A DNA stretch of 64,000 nucleotides, from assembly GCA_021792635.1 (NCBI GenBank), contig JAJYUH010000003.1, positions 37,795 to 101,794 of the forward strand. The letters run 5' to 3'. This stretch comes from Natronospirales bacterium. GTDB lineage: Bacteria; Pseudomonadota; Gammaproteobacteria; Natronospirales; REEB76. A program made the translations under genes and the position numbers. The notes under the pieces were generated by a model, which worked only from the letters and a program-made list of their open reading frames with translations, was not told the origin of the DNA and ran no database searches. Each line of letters begins with the position of its first letter. Position 1 is the stretch's first letter. Shown here piece after piece: positions 45,809 through 55,737 of the stretch.

Positions 45809-46887
45809 GCCGTCATGGCGGCCAGCTCCTCCGCCTGATATTCATTCATCAGCGGCAGGATCATTTCATCCAGGTTTCCCCTCAGGATGTCGTCCAGCTT
45901 ATAAAGTGTCAGATTGATGCGGTGATCAGTGACGCGTCCCTGGGGAAAGTTATAGGTACGGATACGTTCCGAGCGGTCACCGCTGCCCACCTGCAATTTT
46001 CTCGATTGCGCCTGCGCGCTAATCTGCTTTTCCCGTTCGGCCGATAACAGCTTCGCCTTTAATAATGACATGGCACGTGCGCGGTTCTTGTGCTGGGAGC
46101 GCTCATCCTGGCATTCCACCACGATGCCGCTGGGCAGATGGGTGATACGGATGGCGGAATCGGTCTTGTTCACGTGCTGACCGCCGGCGCCCGAGGAACG
46201 GTACGTATCCACCTTCAGATCCGCCGGATTGATCTCCACGTGTTCCACTTCCGCCACCTCCGGCAGGATCGCCACGGTGCAGGCAGAGGTATGGATGCGG
46301 CCCTGGGCCTCGGTTTCCGGCACGCGCTGCACGCGGTGGGTGCCGGACTCGAATTTGAGCCTGGAGTAGGCGCCAGGACCCACGATACGGGTAATGATTT
46401 CCTTGTAGCCGCCGTGTTCGCCGGAGCTTTCATGCAAAATTTCCACGCGCCAGCCATGCTCCTCAGCATAACGACCGTACATGCGGAGCAGATCGGCGGC
46501 AAACAGCGCCGCTTCATCGCCGCCGGTACCGGCGCGGATTTCCAGATAAATATTGCTGTCGTCATGGGGATCGCCGGGCATCAGCAACTTGAGAAGTTCC
46601 GGTTCCAGCGCCGCCAGGCGCTGTTCGGAAAGATACCTTTCTTCCTGTGCCAGACTGCGTATTTCCGCGTCGCTGTCCCGCGCCATTTCCCCGATGCTTT
46701 GGATATCCGCCTCCACGCGCTGATATTCACGGAACCTGAGCGTCAGCGGCCCGATACGCGCGTATTCCTGTGACAACTCCCGGAATTGGTTCTGGTTGCC
46801 GATCACATCTGGGCTGGCGAGCAGTGCCGCGAGCTCCTCGTGACGCGCAGCCAGCCGTTCAAGTTTCTGGCGAATGGAGTCTTTCAC
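45802..46887 (-). CDS. prfA: Peptide chain release factor 1
   Basis: A 361-residue RF1 that terminates translation at UAA and UAG. The catalytic [21 protein letters not shown] block holds the GGQ near residue 230, and P-E-T, the RF1-type anticodon-recognition tripeptide, is found in [10 protein letters not shown] choose the GTG at 46887, which matches the family start ([11 protein letters not shown]) and has GGGA seven bases upstream. It follows hemA after 192 bp on the same strand, the usual pairing. Confidence 0.96.
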   Translation of the reverse strand: MKDSIRQKLERLAARHEELAALLASPDVIGNQNQFRELSQEYARIGPLTLRFREYQRVEADIQSIGEMARDSDAEIRSLAQEERYLSEQRLAALEPELLKLLMPGDPHDDSNIYLEIRAGTGGDEAALFAADLLRMYGRYAEEHGWRVEILHESSGEHGGYKEIITRIVGPGAYSRLKFESGTHRVQRVPETEAQGRIHTSACTVAILPEVAEVEHVEINPADLKVDTYRSSGAGGQHVNKTDSAIRITHLPSGIVVECQDERSQHKNRARAMSLLKAKLLSAEREKQISAQAQSRKLQVGSGDRSERIRTYNFPQGRVTDHRINLTLYKLDDILRGNLDEMILPLMNEYQAEELAAMTAQ

Positions 46888-47079
46888 GGAAATGTCCCAC
46901 GGGCACGTGGGTGACATTATAGCGGTGCCGGAAGGCTGTTAGGACAAACCCCGCGAACGCGATACCGGAGTGTACTGCGAAAATTCGTTGGACTCAGGCG
47001 CTGGATTCCGAGGTGACGCCGAAACCGGCCGGTGGCGGAACGATCGCACACAACCGGGGACGGGCCTTGCAACCATCCA

Positions 47080-48354
47080 TCATGGTTTCTTTTTCCGGTC
47101 CTGGTCTTCCAGGCCGAAAAGTTCATGGGCTTCGTGCATTACATGGTCGCGGCCTTCATGGGCCGCCTGGCGCAGATAGGCGGTGGGAGCGTGCAGCAAC
47201 CGGTTGGTGAGCGTTTCCGCCAGGAATTTGAGTGCTTCATCCGGCGACGCGCCGCCGGCAAGCAGATGCCGTGCCTGTTCCAGGGTGTGATCGCGGAGCG
47301 ATGCGGCATTACCGCGCACCGCGCGGATGGTGGGCACCGCATCCAGGCCGCGCAATTGCTCCATGAAGCGTTCCAGTTGCACATTGATGATGACTTCCGC
47401 TTCTTCCGCCGCCGCCCGGCGGGAACGCAGATTGCTCTCTACCACGTTGCGCAAGTCGTCGATAGTGAAAAGATAAACATCGTCCAGTTCCGCCACGCTG
47501 GCATCAATGTCACGCGGTACCGCGATATCCAGCATGAGCACCGGACGGTGTTTGCGCGTGCGGAGGGCCGCAGCCACTGTGGCGCGTGTAAGAATGGGTT
47601 CCGGACCGCCGGTGGAGGCGATCACGATGTCGGCTTCATTGAGATGTGCGGGAATCTCGTGCAAGCCGATGGCGTAGCCGCCAAACTGTTCTGCGAGCCG
47701 GTGTGCGCGGTCGAGCGTACGGTTGGCGATAATCATGCGCTGCGTGCCCTGTTCACGCAGGTGCTGTGCCACAAGTTCTATGGTTTCTCCGGCACCGATC
47801 AACAGCGGCGTGAGGTTGCCGAAGTCAGCGAAGATCTGCCGCGCCAGACGTACCGTGGCATAGGCGACGGACACCGGGTTTTCACCGATGCGCGTATCGG
47901 TACGTACCTGTTTTGCCACCGTGAAAGCATACTGAAACAGGCGGTGCAGACGATTGCCGGCGGTGCTGTTCCGTCGTGCCAGTTCGTAAGCTTCCTTTAT
48001 CTGACCGAGAATCTGCGGTTCGCCCAGGATCATGGAATCGAGGCCGCAGGCCACACGGAACAAGTGCCGTGCCGCCGACTCGCCATCGTAGGTGTAAAAA
48101 CGCCCGCGTACACCCGGATCATCCGGACTGCGCACGCGCGTGAGCCAGTCCGCCAGGTGCGTTCCTGAACCGTTTTCCAAGTAGGCATAGATCTCGGTGC
48201 GGTTGCAGGTGGACAGGATGGCCGCTTCCTCCACCCCCGGCAGGTCCGTCACTGCCTGCAATGCGCCGGGAACCTGTTCCGGGCCGAAGCTCAGGCGCTC
48301 CCGTATGGCGACGGGTGCGGTGGCGTGGCTGATTCCGAGGACAAAAAAGGACAT
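47080..48354 (-). CDS. hemA: Glutamyl-tRNA reductase HemA
   Basis: A 424-residue NADPH-dependent enzyme that reduces glutamyl-tRNA to glutamate-1-semialdehyde, the first step of C5 heme synthesis. Features: GISHATAPVAIRERL at the start, the catalytic cysteine in ILSTCNRTEIY near residue 50, the NADPH loop LIGAGETIELVAQHL, and IASTGGPEP. The ATG at 48354 fits the family start; the codon at 48360 adds two residues. A much longer upstream frame is the shadow of the divergent TPR gene. Confidence 0.95.
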   Translation of the reverse strand: MSFFVLGISHATAPVAIRERLSFGPEQVPGALQAVTDLPGVEEAAILSTCNRTEIYAYLENGSGTHLADWLTRVRSPDDPGVRGRFYTYDGESAARHLFRVACGLDSMILGEPQILGQIKEAYELARRNSTAGNRLHRLFQYAFTVAKQVRTDTRIGENPVSVAYATVRLARQIFADFGNLTPLLIGAGETIELVAQHLREQGTQRMIIANRTLDRAHRLAEQFGGYAIGLHEIPAHLNEADIVIASTGGPEPILTRATVAAALRTRKHRPVLMLDIAVPRDIDASVAELDDVYLFTIDDLRNVVESNLRSRRAAAEEAEVIINVQLERFMEQLRGLDAVPTIRAVRGNAASLRDHTLEQARHLLAGGASPDEALKFLAETLTNRLLHAPTAYLRQAAHEGRDHVMHEAHELFGLEDQDRKKKP

Positions 48355-48431
48355 GCGCATGTGAACCGGGCAGGGTGGGCAAATTTTGGGCGAATTCCCG
48401 CATTCTAACAAGCGCTTGCCCGCGTAAAGGC

Positions 48432-48461
48432 TTACGGGTTCGCGTCGCGGCGGAGTATAGT
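48432..48461 (+). promoter_or_regulatory. Putative sigma-70 promoter for the TPR lipoprotein-lolB operon
   Basis: TTACGG (48432-48437) and TATAGT (48456-48461) are separated by 18 bases, about 32 bases before the ATG at 48493, in the divergent hemA spacer. Sequence match only. Confidence 0.4.
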
Positions 48462-48492
48462 GGATGCGTAGGACAGGACTGAGCAGAACCCC

Positions 48493-50181
48493 ATGAGGAT
48501 GCAGTTTCATGCCGCTCTCGCAGGCGCGGCCCTGGTGCTGGCCGGCTGCGTCGCCGCACCGAGGCGGCTGCCGGCACCCCTGCCCCAACCCGCAACCAGG
48601 TTCCACACCCCGGCGCAGGCACTCACCTATCACGTCTTTATGGGCGAACTGGCGCTGCAACGCGGCGACCGCCGGCAGGCGGTGCAGCAGTATGCGCGCG
48701 CAGCGGAGCTGGGCAGCGATCCCACTCTGGCGGAACATGCGGTGGTACTGGCCTACCAGGCGGGTGATGACCGGTTGGCGCTGAACTTGAGCCGTCACTG
48801 GTTGACACTCGCTCCCAAGAACATCAGTGCGCGGTATTTTGAAGCACTTCTGAATACGCGGCTTGGCAATGTGGCAGCCGCCGTGAGCGAATTCAAAAGC
48901 CTGCTGCGAGATGTACCCAGCGAGAGTTTCCCGCTCATCGCGGAATTGCTCGGCCAGGAAACGGGTGCCCGGCAGGGACTGCCGGTGATGCGGCAACTCG
49001 TTACCGCTTATCCGCAATCAGCGCAGGCGCATTTTGCCCTCGGCCGGCTCGCTCTGCATTATCGGCGGGCACCGCTTGCCGTCAGCGAGGCACAGCGCGC
49101 ACTTGCCCTTCGACCCCATTGGGATGAAGCCCTGATGCTGGAGGCACGTGCGTTGGTGGCGGCGCATCGGAACAATGAGGCACTCAAAGTGCTCAAGGCG
49201 CATGTGCAGGCCGCGCCGGATAACATCGGTCTGCGTCTGGCCTATGCCGCATTGCTGGCCCAGACACAAGAGAACGCCCAGGCACGGACGGAATTCGCCG
49301 CGGTTCTCAAGCGCAAGCCACACAATCCTGACGCGCTCTATTCCCTCGGCCTGCTGGCATTGCAGGACGGCCATTTGGCGGAAGCGCACGGCTATTTCAT
49401 GCGTCTGCTCAAGACCGGCAGGCGCAATGACGATGCTGGGTATTTTCTCGGCAATACCGCCGAACTGGCGAAGCGCTATGCCGAAGCGCTGGCATGGTAC
49501 CAACGGGTGAACGGCGGCCATTACTGGCTGTCGGCGCAACTCAGCGTGGTACGCGTGCTGACGGCGCAGGGCAAACCGGACGCAGCGCGCAGTTACATGA
49601 ACGGCATCATCGGCGAGGATGCGGCTGACACCGTGCAATTACGCATTGCCGAAGCGCAGATATTCAGCGATATGGGGCATAACAGAACCGCTCTTCAGAT
49701 TTTTGCTCAGGCCCTGGAGCAGGACCCGTACAATACGGACCTGCTGTATGCGCGTGCGCTGCTGCAGGAAAACCTGGGCAATGTGGCGGCGGCTGAAAGC
49801 GACCTGCGCCGCATCCTCAGCCGGTCACCCGATAATGCCGACGCCCTTAACGCTCTCGGCTACACGCTTACCGTCCATTCCACCCGCTATCAGGAAGCGC
49901 TGGGCTATATCGAGAAAGCCCTGAGCATCCGACCGCACGACGCCGCCATCATTGACAGTATGGGCTGGGTGGAATATCGCCTCGGCAACTATCAGCAGGC
50001 TCTTGGCTACCTGCGCAGAGCCTATGCGCGTCTTGCCGATCCACAGGTGGCAGCGCACCTCGCTGAAGTGTTATGGGCATCGGGCGACAAGCAGGAAGCG
50101 CGCAGCGTTTGGAGCGCGGCGCTCAAACAGCATCCAGGCAATCCCGCCCTGCTCAAGGTCGGCCGGCGATTCTCGCCGTGA
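48493..50181 (+). CDS. TPR-repeat outer-membrane lipoprotein (LbcA-like)
   Basis: A 562-residue lipoprotein (lipobox LAGC, Cys19) made almost entirely of tetratricopeptide repeats, for example MGELALQRGDRRQAVQQYARAAEL and ALGYTLTVHSTRYQEALGYIEKAL. The gene occupies the place of P. aeruginosa PA4667 (LbcA), between hemA and lolB; LbcA is the adaptor that loads the C-terminal processing protease CtpA. The same role is inferred from position and architecture; no ctp gene is in the window. Its stop overlaps the lolB GTG (GTGA). Confidence 0.87.
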   Translation: MRMQFHAALAGAALVLAGCVAAPRRLPAPLPQPATRFHTPAQALTYHVFMGELALQRGDRRQAVQQYARAAELGSDPTLAEHAVVLAYQAGDDRLALNLSRHWLTLAPKNISARYFEALLNTRLGNVAAAVSEFKSLLRDVPSESFPLIAELLGQETGARQGLPVMRQLVTAYPQSAQAHFALGRLALHYRRAPLAVSEAQRALALRPHWDEALMLEARALVAAHRNNEALKVLKAHVQAAPDNIGLRLAYAALLAQTQENAQARTEFAAVLKRKPHNPDALYSLGLLALQDGHLAEAHGYFMRLLKTGRRNDDAGYFLGNTAELAKRYAEALAWYQRVNGGHYWLSAQLSVVRVLTAQGKPDAARSYMNGIIGEDAADTVQLRIAEAQIFSDMGHNRTALQIFAQALEQDPYNTDLLYARALLQENLGNVAAAESDLRRILSRSPDNADALNALGYTLTVHSTRYQEALGYIEKALSIRPHDAAIIDSMGWVEYRLGNYQQALGYLRRAYARLADPQVAAHLAEVLWASGDKQEARSVWSAALKQHPGNPALLKVGRRFSP

Positions 50182-50810
50182 ATGCCCGCGAGCTGATTCT
50201 GCTCGGTGTTTTGATGTTAGCCGGTTGTGCGAGTGTGCCGGGCACGGCGCCCGTGGGTCCGCCCGATGAAGCCGCCTGGCACGTACGGCGTGCGCAACTG
50301 GAAAAACTTGTGAACTGGAAACTGCAGGGCCGTGTCGGCATCGTCAATGGCCAGAATGGCGGCAGCGGTTCCATGGATTGGACGCAGCGGGGCAATATTC
50401 TCGATTTCAGTTTTCACGGCCCTTTCGGTGCCGGCGCACTGAAAGTGCGGGGTGATGCCAATGTTCTCTGGGTGCGCAGCTCCCGCGGCGATGATTTCAT
50501 CACCACCGATCCAGAGCGGGATTTCGTCCGCCGCCTGCATGTACCGTTACCGGTGTTGAGCCTGCGCTACTGGATGATGGGTATTCCCGACCCCAATGCG
50601 TCCTTCGCTCGCACAGTGGATGATCGCGGACATCTGGTAACGCTCACGCAGCGCGGGTGGCAGGTGGATTACCGGGATTATGCCCGCTTCGACGGTTATG
50701 ATCTGCCGACGCGCATGCTGCTGCGTCGCGACCGGGTGCGCATCAAGATCGCCATCAATGCTTGGCATGTATTTGCACACCCGGGCGATCAACCCGCAAC
50801 CGTTCAATGA
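50178..50810 (+). CDS. lolB: Outer-membrane lipoprotein receptor LolB
   Basis: A 210-residue lipoprotein (lipobox LAGC, Cys16) that accepts lipoproteins from LolA and inserts them into the outer membrane. The LolB fold is supported by [23 protein letters not shown], the [16 protein letters not shown] strand pair and the C-terminal [17 protein letters not shown]. The GTG start overlaps the upstream stop; the stop overlaps the ispE ATG. The order lolB-ispE-tRNA-Gln-prs is conserved in Gammaproteobacteria. Confidence 0.94.
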   Translation: MNARELILLGVLMLAGCASVPGTAPVGPPDEAAWHVRRAQLEKLVNWKLQGRVGIVNGQNGGSGSMDWTQRGNILDFSFHGPFGAGALKVRGDANVLWVRSSRGDDFITTDPERDFVRRLHVPLPVLSLRYWMMGIPDPNASFARTVDDRGHLVTLTQRGWQVDYRDYARFDGYDLPTRMLLRRDRVRIKIAINAWHVFAHPGDQPATVQ

Positions 50811-51691
50811 CGCTAACCATCAGCCGAAACTGGCCTGCGCCGGCCAAGCTCAATCTGTTCCTGCACATCACCGGACGCCGTGCCGACGGGTATCATCTGC
50901 TCCAGACCATAATTCCAGTTCCTGGAGCATGGGGATACGCTGGATTTTGTGCTGCGTGCCGACGGCCGTGTTATGTGCTCAGTGGGACCGGCAGACATTG
51001 CGGTCGGGAGCGACCTGGCCGTGCGTGCTGCCCGCCTGTTACAGGAACGTGCGCATTGCCGGTGCGGTGTGGATATACATTTGCGCAAGCACCTGCCCCG
51101 GCAGGCGGGACTGGGTGGCGGCAGTTCCGATGCGGCCACCGCCCGGGTCGCTCTCAATCATCTTTGGGGTACGGGCCTGTCGACTGCGGAGCTTGCCCGC
51201 CTGGGCCTGGAATTAGGCGCGGATATGCCGGTATTCGTACACGGACATGCGGCCTGGGCGGAGGGGATAGGGGAAATTCTCACTCCCGTGGAGCTGGCGG
51301 AGCCCTGGTTTCTGGTGCTTGAGCCTGCCTGTGAAATCCCAACCCGGGAAATTTCCAGGCCCCTGAATTGACACGAAATTCCCCGCCAATCACAATAGCA
51401 CGCTTTCGCTCAGGCGAAGGCCGCAACGACTTCGAACCCTTGGTGCGACTCCGTTACCCGGCAGTGGCGGAGGACCTGGACCGGCTCGGCCCGCGGGCCA
51501 AAGCGCGGTTGACCGGTTCCGGCGCAAGCGTATTTGCCGGGTTTGCGCACGAAGCCGCGGCGCGGCGTGTGTTGTGGGATTTGCCCGGCGGTTGGCGGGC
51601 ATGCGTCGCCCGGGGACGCAACCGCTCGCCCCTGCTCGACCGGCTGGCGGCGGAAAAGCCCGGCGAGAATTGGGGCGTAGCCAAGCGGTAA
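50807..51691 (+). pseudogene. ispE: 4-diphosphocytidyl-2-C-methyl-D-erythritol kinase, with two frame lesions
   Basis: The GHMP kinase of the MEP isoprenoid pathway, read in three pieces. Frame 1 gives [20 protein letters not shown] to LLQTI; an extra A at about 50911-50912 shifts the frame. Frame 2 then gives the rest, including the ATP loop [18 protein letters not shown] base missing from the TTT at about 51352-51354 shifts it again, after which LTRNSPPITIARF and LTGSGASVFAGF complete the protein. Restoring both bases gives a full-length IspE with EIFQAPELTR across the second site. The gene should be essential, so either the sequence has two errors at short homopolymers or the gene is truly broken. 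Its end overlaps tRNA-Gln. Confidence 0.88.
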
Positions 51692-51745
51692 GGCAGCGGG
51701 TTTTGATCCCGCCATTCCCAGGTTCGAATCCTGGCGCCCCAGCCA
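51671..51745 (+). tRNA. tRNA-Gln (anticodon TTG)
   Basis: A 75-nt cloverleaf with acceptor stem TGGGGCG/CGCCCCA, D loop AGCCAAGCGGTAAGGC, anticodon stem GCGGG/CCCGC with loop TTTTGAT (anticodon TTG), T arm CCAGGTTCGAATCCTGG, discriminator G and encoded CCA. Its first 21 bases overlap the coding end of ispE. Confidence 0.96.
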
Positions 51746-51817
51746 GTGGGATTTTCAGGGACAGGCAGTGGATGGATCCCGGTATGACTGACCACAGCTA
51801 GAGTAAGCGAGGATGCC

Positions 51818-52771
51818 GTGTCAGCAGGCAGTATGATGGTTTTTGCAGGCAATGCCAACCCGCAATTGGCTGCCCGGATTGCCAACCACCTGCAATTGCC
51901 GCTGGGCAAGACACAGGTGGGTCGCTTCAGCGACGGCGAAGTGGCGGTGGAGCTGATGGAGAATGTGCGCGGCCGCGACGTCTTTATCGTGCAATCCACC
52001 TGTCCACCCACCAACGACAACCTCATGGAGTTGCTGGTGATGGCGGACGCCCTGCGGCGGGCTTCGGCCTCACGCATTACTGCAGTGGTGCCGTATTTCG
52101 GGTACGCCCGCCAGGACCGGCGCCAGCGCGCCGCGCGTGTGCCCATCACGGCGAAGCTCGTGGCCAACATGATGGTATCGGCGGGCATTAACCGTGTGCT
52201 GACCGTGGATCTGCATGCGGACCAGATACAGGGGTTTTTCGATATACCGGTGGATAACGTATATGCATCACCCGTGTTGTTGGGCGAAGTGTGGAAACAG
52301 AAGTTCAAGAATCTGATCGTGGTATCGCCAGACGTGGGCGGTGTAGTCAGGGCGAGGGCGCTGGCGAAGCGTCTCGATGATGCGGACCTGGCCATCATTG
52401 ACAAGCGCCGTCCGCGCGCCAATGAAGCACAGGTCATGAACATCATCGGCGAGGTCCAGGGCAAGACCTGCGTAATTGTGGATGACCTGGTGGATACGGC
52501 GGGTACACTGTGTCTTGCGGCAAAAGCCCTCAAAGAGCAGGGTGCGGCGAATGTGCTGGCCTACATCAGCCATCCGGTGCTCTCCGGCAAGGCCATTGAC
52601 AACATCGAGGGTTCGGCACTGGATGAACTGGTAGTGACGGATACGATACCGTTGCGCGACCAGGCCAGGACCTGTCGCAAGATCCGCCAACTGAGCATCG
52701 CACAGCTCCTGGCAGAAACCATGCGCCGCGTGAGTGACGAGGAGTCGGTGTCGTCACTGTATATAGATTAG
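51818..52771 (+). CDS. prs: Ribose-phosphate pyrophosphokinase
   Basis: A 317-residue PRPP synthase. Features: [27 protein letters not shown], the flexible [19 protein letters not shown] loop, the metal-site [11 protein letters not shown], and the PRPP-binding [13 protein letters not shown] near residue 218. It makes PRPP for nucleotides, His, Trp and NAD. GTG 51818 has GAGG five bases upstream; an ATG at 51833 is a possible alternative. It follows tRNA-Gln by 72 bp and ends in a hairpin terminator. Confidence 0.95.
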   Translation: MSAGSMMVFAGNANPQLAARIANHLQLPLGKTQVGRFSDGEVAVELMENVRGRDVFIVQSTCPPTNDNLMELLVMADALRRASASRITAVVPYFGYARQDRRQRAARVPITAKLVANMMVSAGINRVLTVDLHADQIQGFFDIPVDNVYASPVLLGEVWKQKFKNLIVVSPDVGGVVRARALAKRLDDADLAIIDKRRPRANEAQVMNIIGEVQGKTCVIVDDLVDTAGTLCLAAKALKEQGAANVLAYISHPVLSGKAIDNIEGSALDELVVTDTIPLRDQARTCRKIRQLSIAQLLAETMRRVSDEESVSSLYID

Positions 52772-52847
52772 TGAAGGGTGAGGATTAAAGCGTGAGGCGT
52801 TACAGGAACGTCCCTTTTACACCTCACTCCTCACACCTCACTTTTTT
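52771..52847 (+). terminator. Long imperfect hairpin with T-run after prs
   Basis: GTGAAGGGTGAGGA (52771-52784) pairs with CCTCACACCTCAC-type sequence (52820-52841), both made of GTGAGG-like units, and six Ts follow (52842-52847). Intrinsic terminator likely; the internally repeated arms resemble the element after gatB. Confidence 0.65.
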
Positions 52848-52915
52848 GGCGTCAATTCTGGTCGCGGAATTGGCATTGCAACGACCTCAAGGTCAACGTT
52901 ATAGGAGTCAAATCA

Positions 52916-53692
52916 ATGGCTATCAGCTTCAATCTGAGCGCCGAGATCCGCAACGACAAGGGGAAAGGTGCGAGCCGCCGCCTGCGTCGTGCGGGCAAGG
53001 TGCCGGGAATTCTTTACGGTGCCGGCGAACCGCCGCTGGAATTGGCTTTCGAACATAATGCACTGCGCAACAACCTGGCGCATGAGGCTTTCTATTCGCA
53101 TATCCTCAAGATCAGGGTCGCCGGCGATGAGCATCAGGCGATCGTGAAGGATCTGCAGCGCCATCCGGCCAAGCCGCTTATCATGCATCTGGATCTGTTA
53201 CGCGTGAAGGATGACCAGGAAATCCACGTGCATGTACCGCTGCATTTTCTTGGCGAGAAGGAAGCTATCGGTGTCAAGCAACAGGGCGGTGTGGTATCGC
53301 GTAACCTGATTGAAATCGAGATCGCCTGCCTGCCGCGTTATTTGCCCGAGTACATTGACGTAGATGTGATTAACCTCGAACTGAACCACGCATTGCACAT
53401 GTCCGACCTCAAGCTTCCCGAAGGTGTCCGCATTGTGCAACTGGCCTATGGCGAGGAGCACGATCTGCCGGTGGTGGCCATTCATCATCCGCGCATCACC
53501 GTCGAGGAAGAACCGGTGGCGGAAGCCGCGGCTCCGGCGGAAGGCGCAGCGGCGGCTCCGGCGGAAGGCGCAGCGGCACCTGCGGCCGACACCAAGGCGG
53601 CGCCGGCGGCGGATGCCAGGTCGGCGGCGGCTCCGAGTGGCAAGGTGGCTCCGGCGGCCGAGAAAGGCGACAAGGGCAAGGAGAAGAAGTAA
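52916..53692 (+). CDS. rplY: 50S ribosomal protein L25/general stress protein Ctc
   Basis: A 258-residue L25 of the long Ctc type. The N-terminal 5S-rRNA-binding domain has RNDKGKGASRRLRRAGKVPGILYG; the second TL5-type beta domain follows (HVPLHFLGEKEAIGVKQQGG). The C-terminal 60 residues are a low-complexity Ala/Pro/Glu tail with two copies of A-P-A-E-G-A-A, ending in lysine-rich EKGDKGKEKK. TAGGAG precedes the ATG. It sits between prs and pth, the usual place. Confidence 0.95.
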   Translation: MAISFNLSAEIRNDKGKGASRRLRRAGKVPGILYGAGEPPLELAFEHNALRNNLAHEAFYSHILKIRVAGDEHQAIVKDLQRHPAKPLIMHLDLLRVKDDQEIHVHVPLHFLGEKEAIGVKQQGGVVSRNLIEIEIACLPRYLPEYIDVDVINLELNHALHMSDLKLPEGVRIVQLAYGEEHDLPVVAIHHPRITVEEEPVAEAAAPAEGAAAAPAEGAAAPAADTKAAPAADARSAAAPSGKVAPAAEKGDKGKEKK

Positions 53693-53740
53693 TCAGGCGC
53701 CGGTCCGCGACGGCGGGCCGGGCATTACTTTCCCCTGGTC

Positions 53741-54376
53741 ATGGCATCAGCGGTACAAATCCAGCTCGTGGTCGGCCTCGGCAATCCCGGGGCCGATTAC
53801 GTTTTGACACGCCACAATGCCGGCTTCTGGTTTGTGGATGCACTTGCCCGTGCTCATGGGGGCGGCTTCAGTTGCGAGCGCAAATTCAGCGGAGATGTAT
53901 GTCGCCTGCAGCTTGATGGACATGACATACGCTTGCTCAAACCCGCCACCTTCATGAACCGCAGCGGCCAGTCGGTGCAGGCGCTCGCGGCCTATCTCAA
54001 GCTGCCGGCGGAAGCCATCCTGGTGGCGCATGATGATCTGGACTTGCCGGCGGGCAGTGTGCGTCTGAAACAGGGCGGCGGCCATGGTGGTCATAACGGC
54101 CTGCGGGACATCACCGATCGACTGGGCGAAAATTTCTCCCGTCTGCGCTTCGGCATCGGCCGACCTGGCGCCGGCGCGGAAGTCATAGACTATGTGCTGC
54201 ACCGCGCCGGTGAGGACGATGAAATGCAGATCATGCAGGCCGTAGCTGCAGCTATCGCTGTCATGCCGCGACTCCTGAATGGCGAAACCGGAAAAGTGAT
54301 GCATGAACTGCACAGCCGCGGCGTGCTGCCGCGCAATCGGCGTGACCCGGCGTTAAAAGAATCAGACAGCGATTGA
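53741..54376 (+). CDS. pth: Peptidyl-tRNA hydrolase
   Basis: A 211-residue Pth that frees tRNA from stalled peptidyl-tRNA. Family residues: VVGLGNPGADYVLTRHNAGF (catalytic histidine near residue 26), KPATFMNRSGQSV, VAHDDLDLPAGSVRLK and GGGHGGHNGLRDI. It follows rplY after 48 bp and precedes ychF by 90 bp on the same strand. Confidence 0.96.
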   Translation: MASAVQIQLVVGLGNPGADYVLTRHNAGFWFVDALARAHGGGFSCERKFSGDVCRLQLDGHDIRLLKPATFMNRSGQSVQALAAYLKLPAEAILVAHDDLDLPAGSVRLKQGGGHGGHNGLRDITDRLGENFSRLRFGIGRPGAGAEVIDYVLHRAGEDDEMQIMQAVAAAIAVMPRLLNGETGKVMHELHSRGVLPRNRRDPALKESDSD

Positions 54377-54466
54377 TACCCAGGCATTTTTACGATTTCC
54401 GGCTTGGGAAACCTTGTTCATTCCGGACCATCGGCGGCAAGTCGCCGGGCAAACCAAAGGACCAGC

Positions 54467-55558
54467 ATGAGTCTCAAATGCGGCATCGTGGGCCTGCCCA
54501 ACGTGGGTAAATCCACGCTCTTCAATGCGCTGACCAAGGCGGGCATCGCCGCGGAAAATTATCCATTCTGCACCATTGATCCCAATGTGGGCGTGGTGCC
54601 GGTGCCGGATGCCCGTCTGAATGTTCTCGCCGCGATCGTGCAGCCACAGAAAATCATTCCCGCCGCAGTGGAATTCGTGGACATCGCCGGTCTGGTGGCC
54701 GGCGCTTCCAGGGGTGAGGGTCTCGGCAACCAGTTTCTCTCCCACATCCGCGAAACGGATGCCATCGCCCACGTGGTGCGCTGCTTCGAGAACGCCGATG
54801 TGGCGCATGTCACCGGGAAGGTAAATCCGGCATCGGATATCGAGACCATCAACACGGAATTGGCCCTGGCGGATCTCGAAACCGTGAGTCGTGCGATGGA
54901 GCGCAATATGCGTACGGCAAAATCCGGCGACAAGGACGCGCTAGCGAGACACAAAGTTCTGGAAACACTGAAAGCCCATCTCAATCAGGCCAGACCGGCG
55001 CGTTCATTAGGGTTGTCATCGGAAGAGCAGGCGTTGGTGCGCGAATCTGGTTTACTGACACTCAAGCCCGCCATGTACGTGGCCAACGTGGGTGAACGCG
55101 GTTTCGTCAATAATCCATTACTGGAGAAAGTGCGGGCCATCGCGCAAGCGGAGAAATCGGAAGTTGTACCGGTGTGTGCGGCCATGGAAGCGGAGATTGC
55201 TGAACTGAATGAGGCTGATAAGGCGGATTTCTTGCAGGATATGGGTCTGACCGAACCCGGCCTCGACCGTGTGATCGGTGTCGGCTATAAATTGCTGGGA
55301 CTCGAGACCTACTTTACCGCCGGCCCCAAGGAAGTGCGTGCCTGGACCATCCATAAAGGGTTCACTGCACCGCAGGCGGCGGGCGTGATCCATACGGATT
55401 TCGAGAAAGGCTTTATCCGCGCCGAGGTCGTGGCCTATGAGGATTACGTGAAGCATCGCGGAGAAGCGGGCGCCCGCGACGCCGGCAAGTGGCGCCTGGA
55501 AGGCAAAGACTATGTAGTCAGGGAAGGCGATGTCATGCACTTCCGGTTCAACGTGTGA
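54467..55558 (+). CDS. ychF: Redox-regulated ribosome-associated ATPase YchF (OLA1)
   Basis: A 363-residue Obg-family P-loop ATPase. G1 is [14 protein letters not shown] at residues 8-21, G3 is [21 protein letters not shown], and the NxxE motif replacing NKxD is near NVGERGF; a C-terminal TGS domain ends with [13 protein letters not shown]. It binds ribosomes and prefers ATP. I choose the ATG at 54467 because [12 protein letters not shown] is the family start; an upstream in-frame codon adds 21 unrelated residues. Confidence 0.96.
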   Translation: MSLKCGIVGLPNVGKSTLFNALTKAGIAAENYPFCTIDPNVGVVPVPDARLNVLAAIVQPQKIIPAAVEFVDIAGLVAGASRGEGLGNQFLSHIRETDAIAHVVRCFENADVAHVTGKVNPASDIETINTELALADLETVSRAMERNMRTAKSGDKDALARHKVLETLKAHLNQARPARSLGLSSEEQALVRESGLLTLKPAMYVANVGERGFVNNPLLEKVRAIAQAEKSEVVPVCAAMEAEIAELNEADKADFLQDMGLTEPGLDRVIGVGYKLLGLETYFTAGPKEVRAWTIHKGFTAPQAAGVIHTDFEKGFIRAEVVAYEDYVKHRGEAGARDAGKWRLEGKDYVVREGDVMHFRFNV

Positions 55559-55660
55559 GTGCGGTGTATATTCAGGTCTGCTTTTTGTAACCGCTATGCA
55601 AGGTTTCTTGACTTGAACTCCGCAAAAACCGACAATGCCCGCCCCTCGATTTCCCGCCAT

Positions 55661-55737
55661 GGCTACGTAGCTCAGCTGGTTAGAGCGCGGCACTCATAAT
55701 GCTGAGGTCGGTGGTTCGAGTCCACCCGTAGCCACCA
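55661..55737 (+). tRNA. tRNA-Met (anticodon CAT, elongator type)
   Basis: A 77-nt cloverleaf: acceptor GGCTACG/CGTAGCC, D arm GCTCAGCTGGTTAGAGC, anticodon loop CTCATAA (CAT), T arm GGTGGTTCGAGTCCACC, discriminator A and encoded CCA. The paired G-C start and D arm argue for the elongator rather than initiator. CAT could also be tRNA-Ile2 after lysidine modification; that is less likely here. Its 3' end is duplicated downstream. Confidence 0.93.

Noticed and set aside
48360..49017. N-terminal extension of hemA by about 220 codons
   Set aside because: The extension is antisense to the TPR lipoprotein gene, and glutamyl-tRNA reductases begin at MSFFVLGISH.
53500..53690. GC-rich tandem repeats at the end of rplY as a separate repeat element
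   Set aside because: They encode the Ala/Pro-rich tail common in long L25/Ctc proteins.
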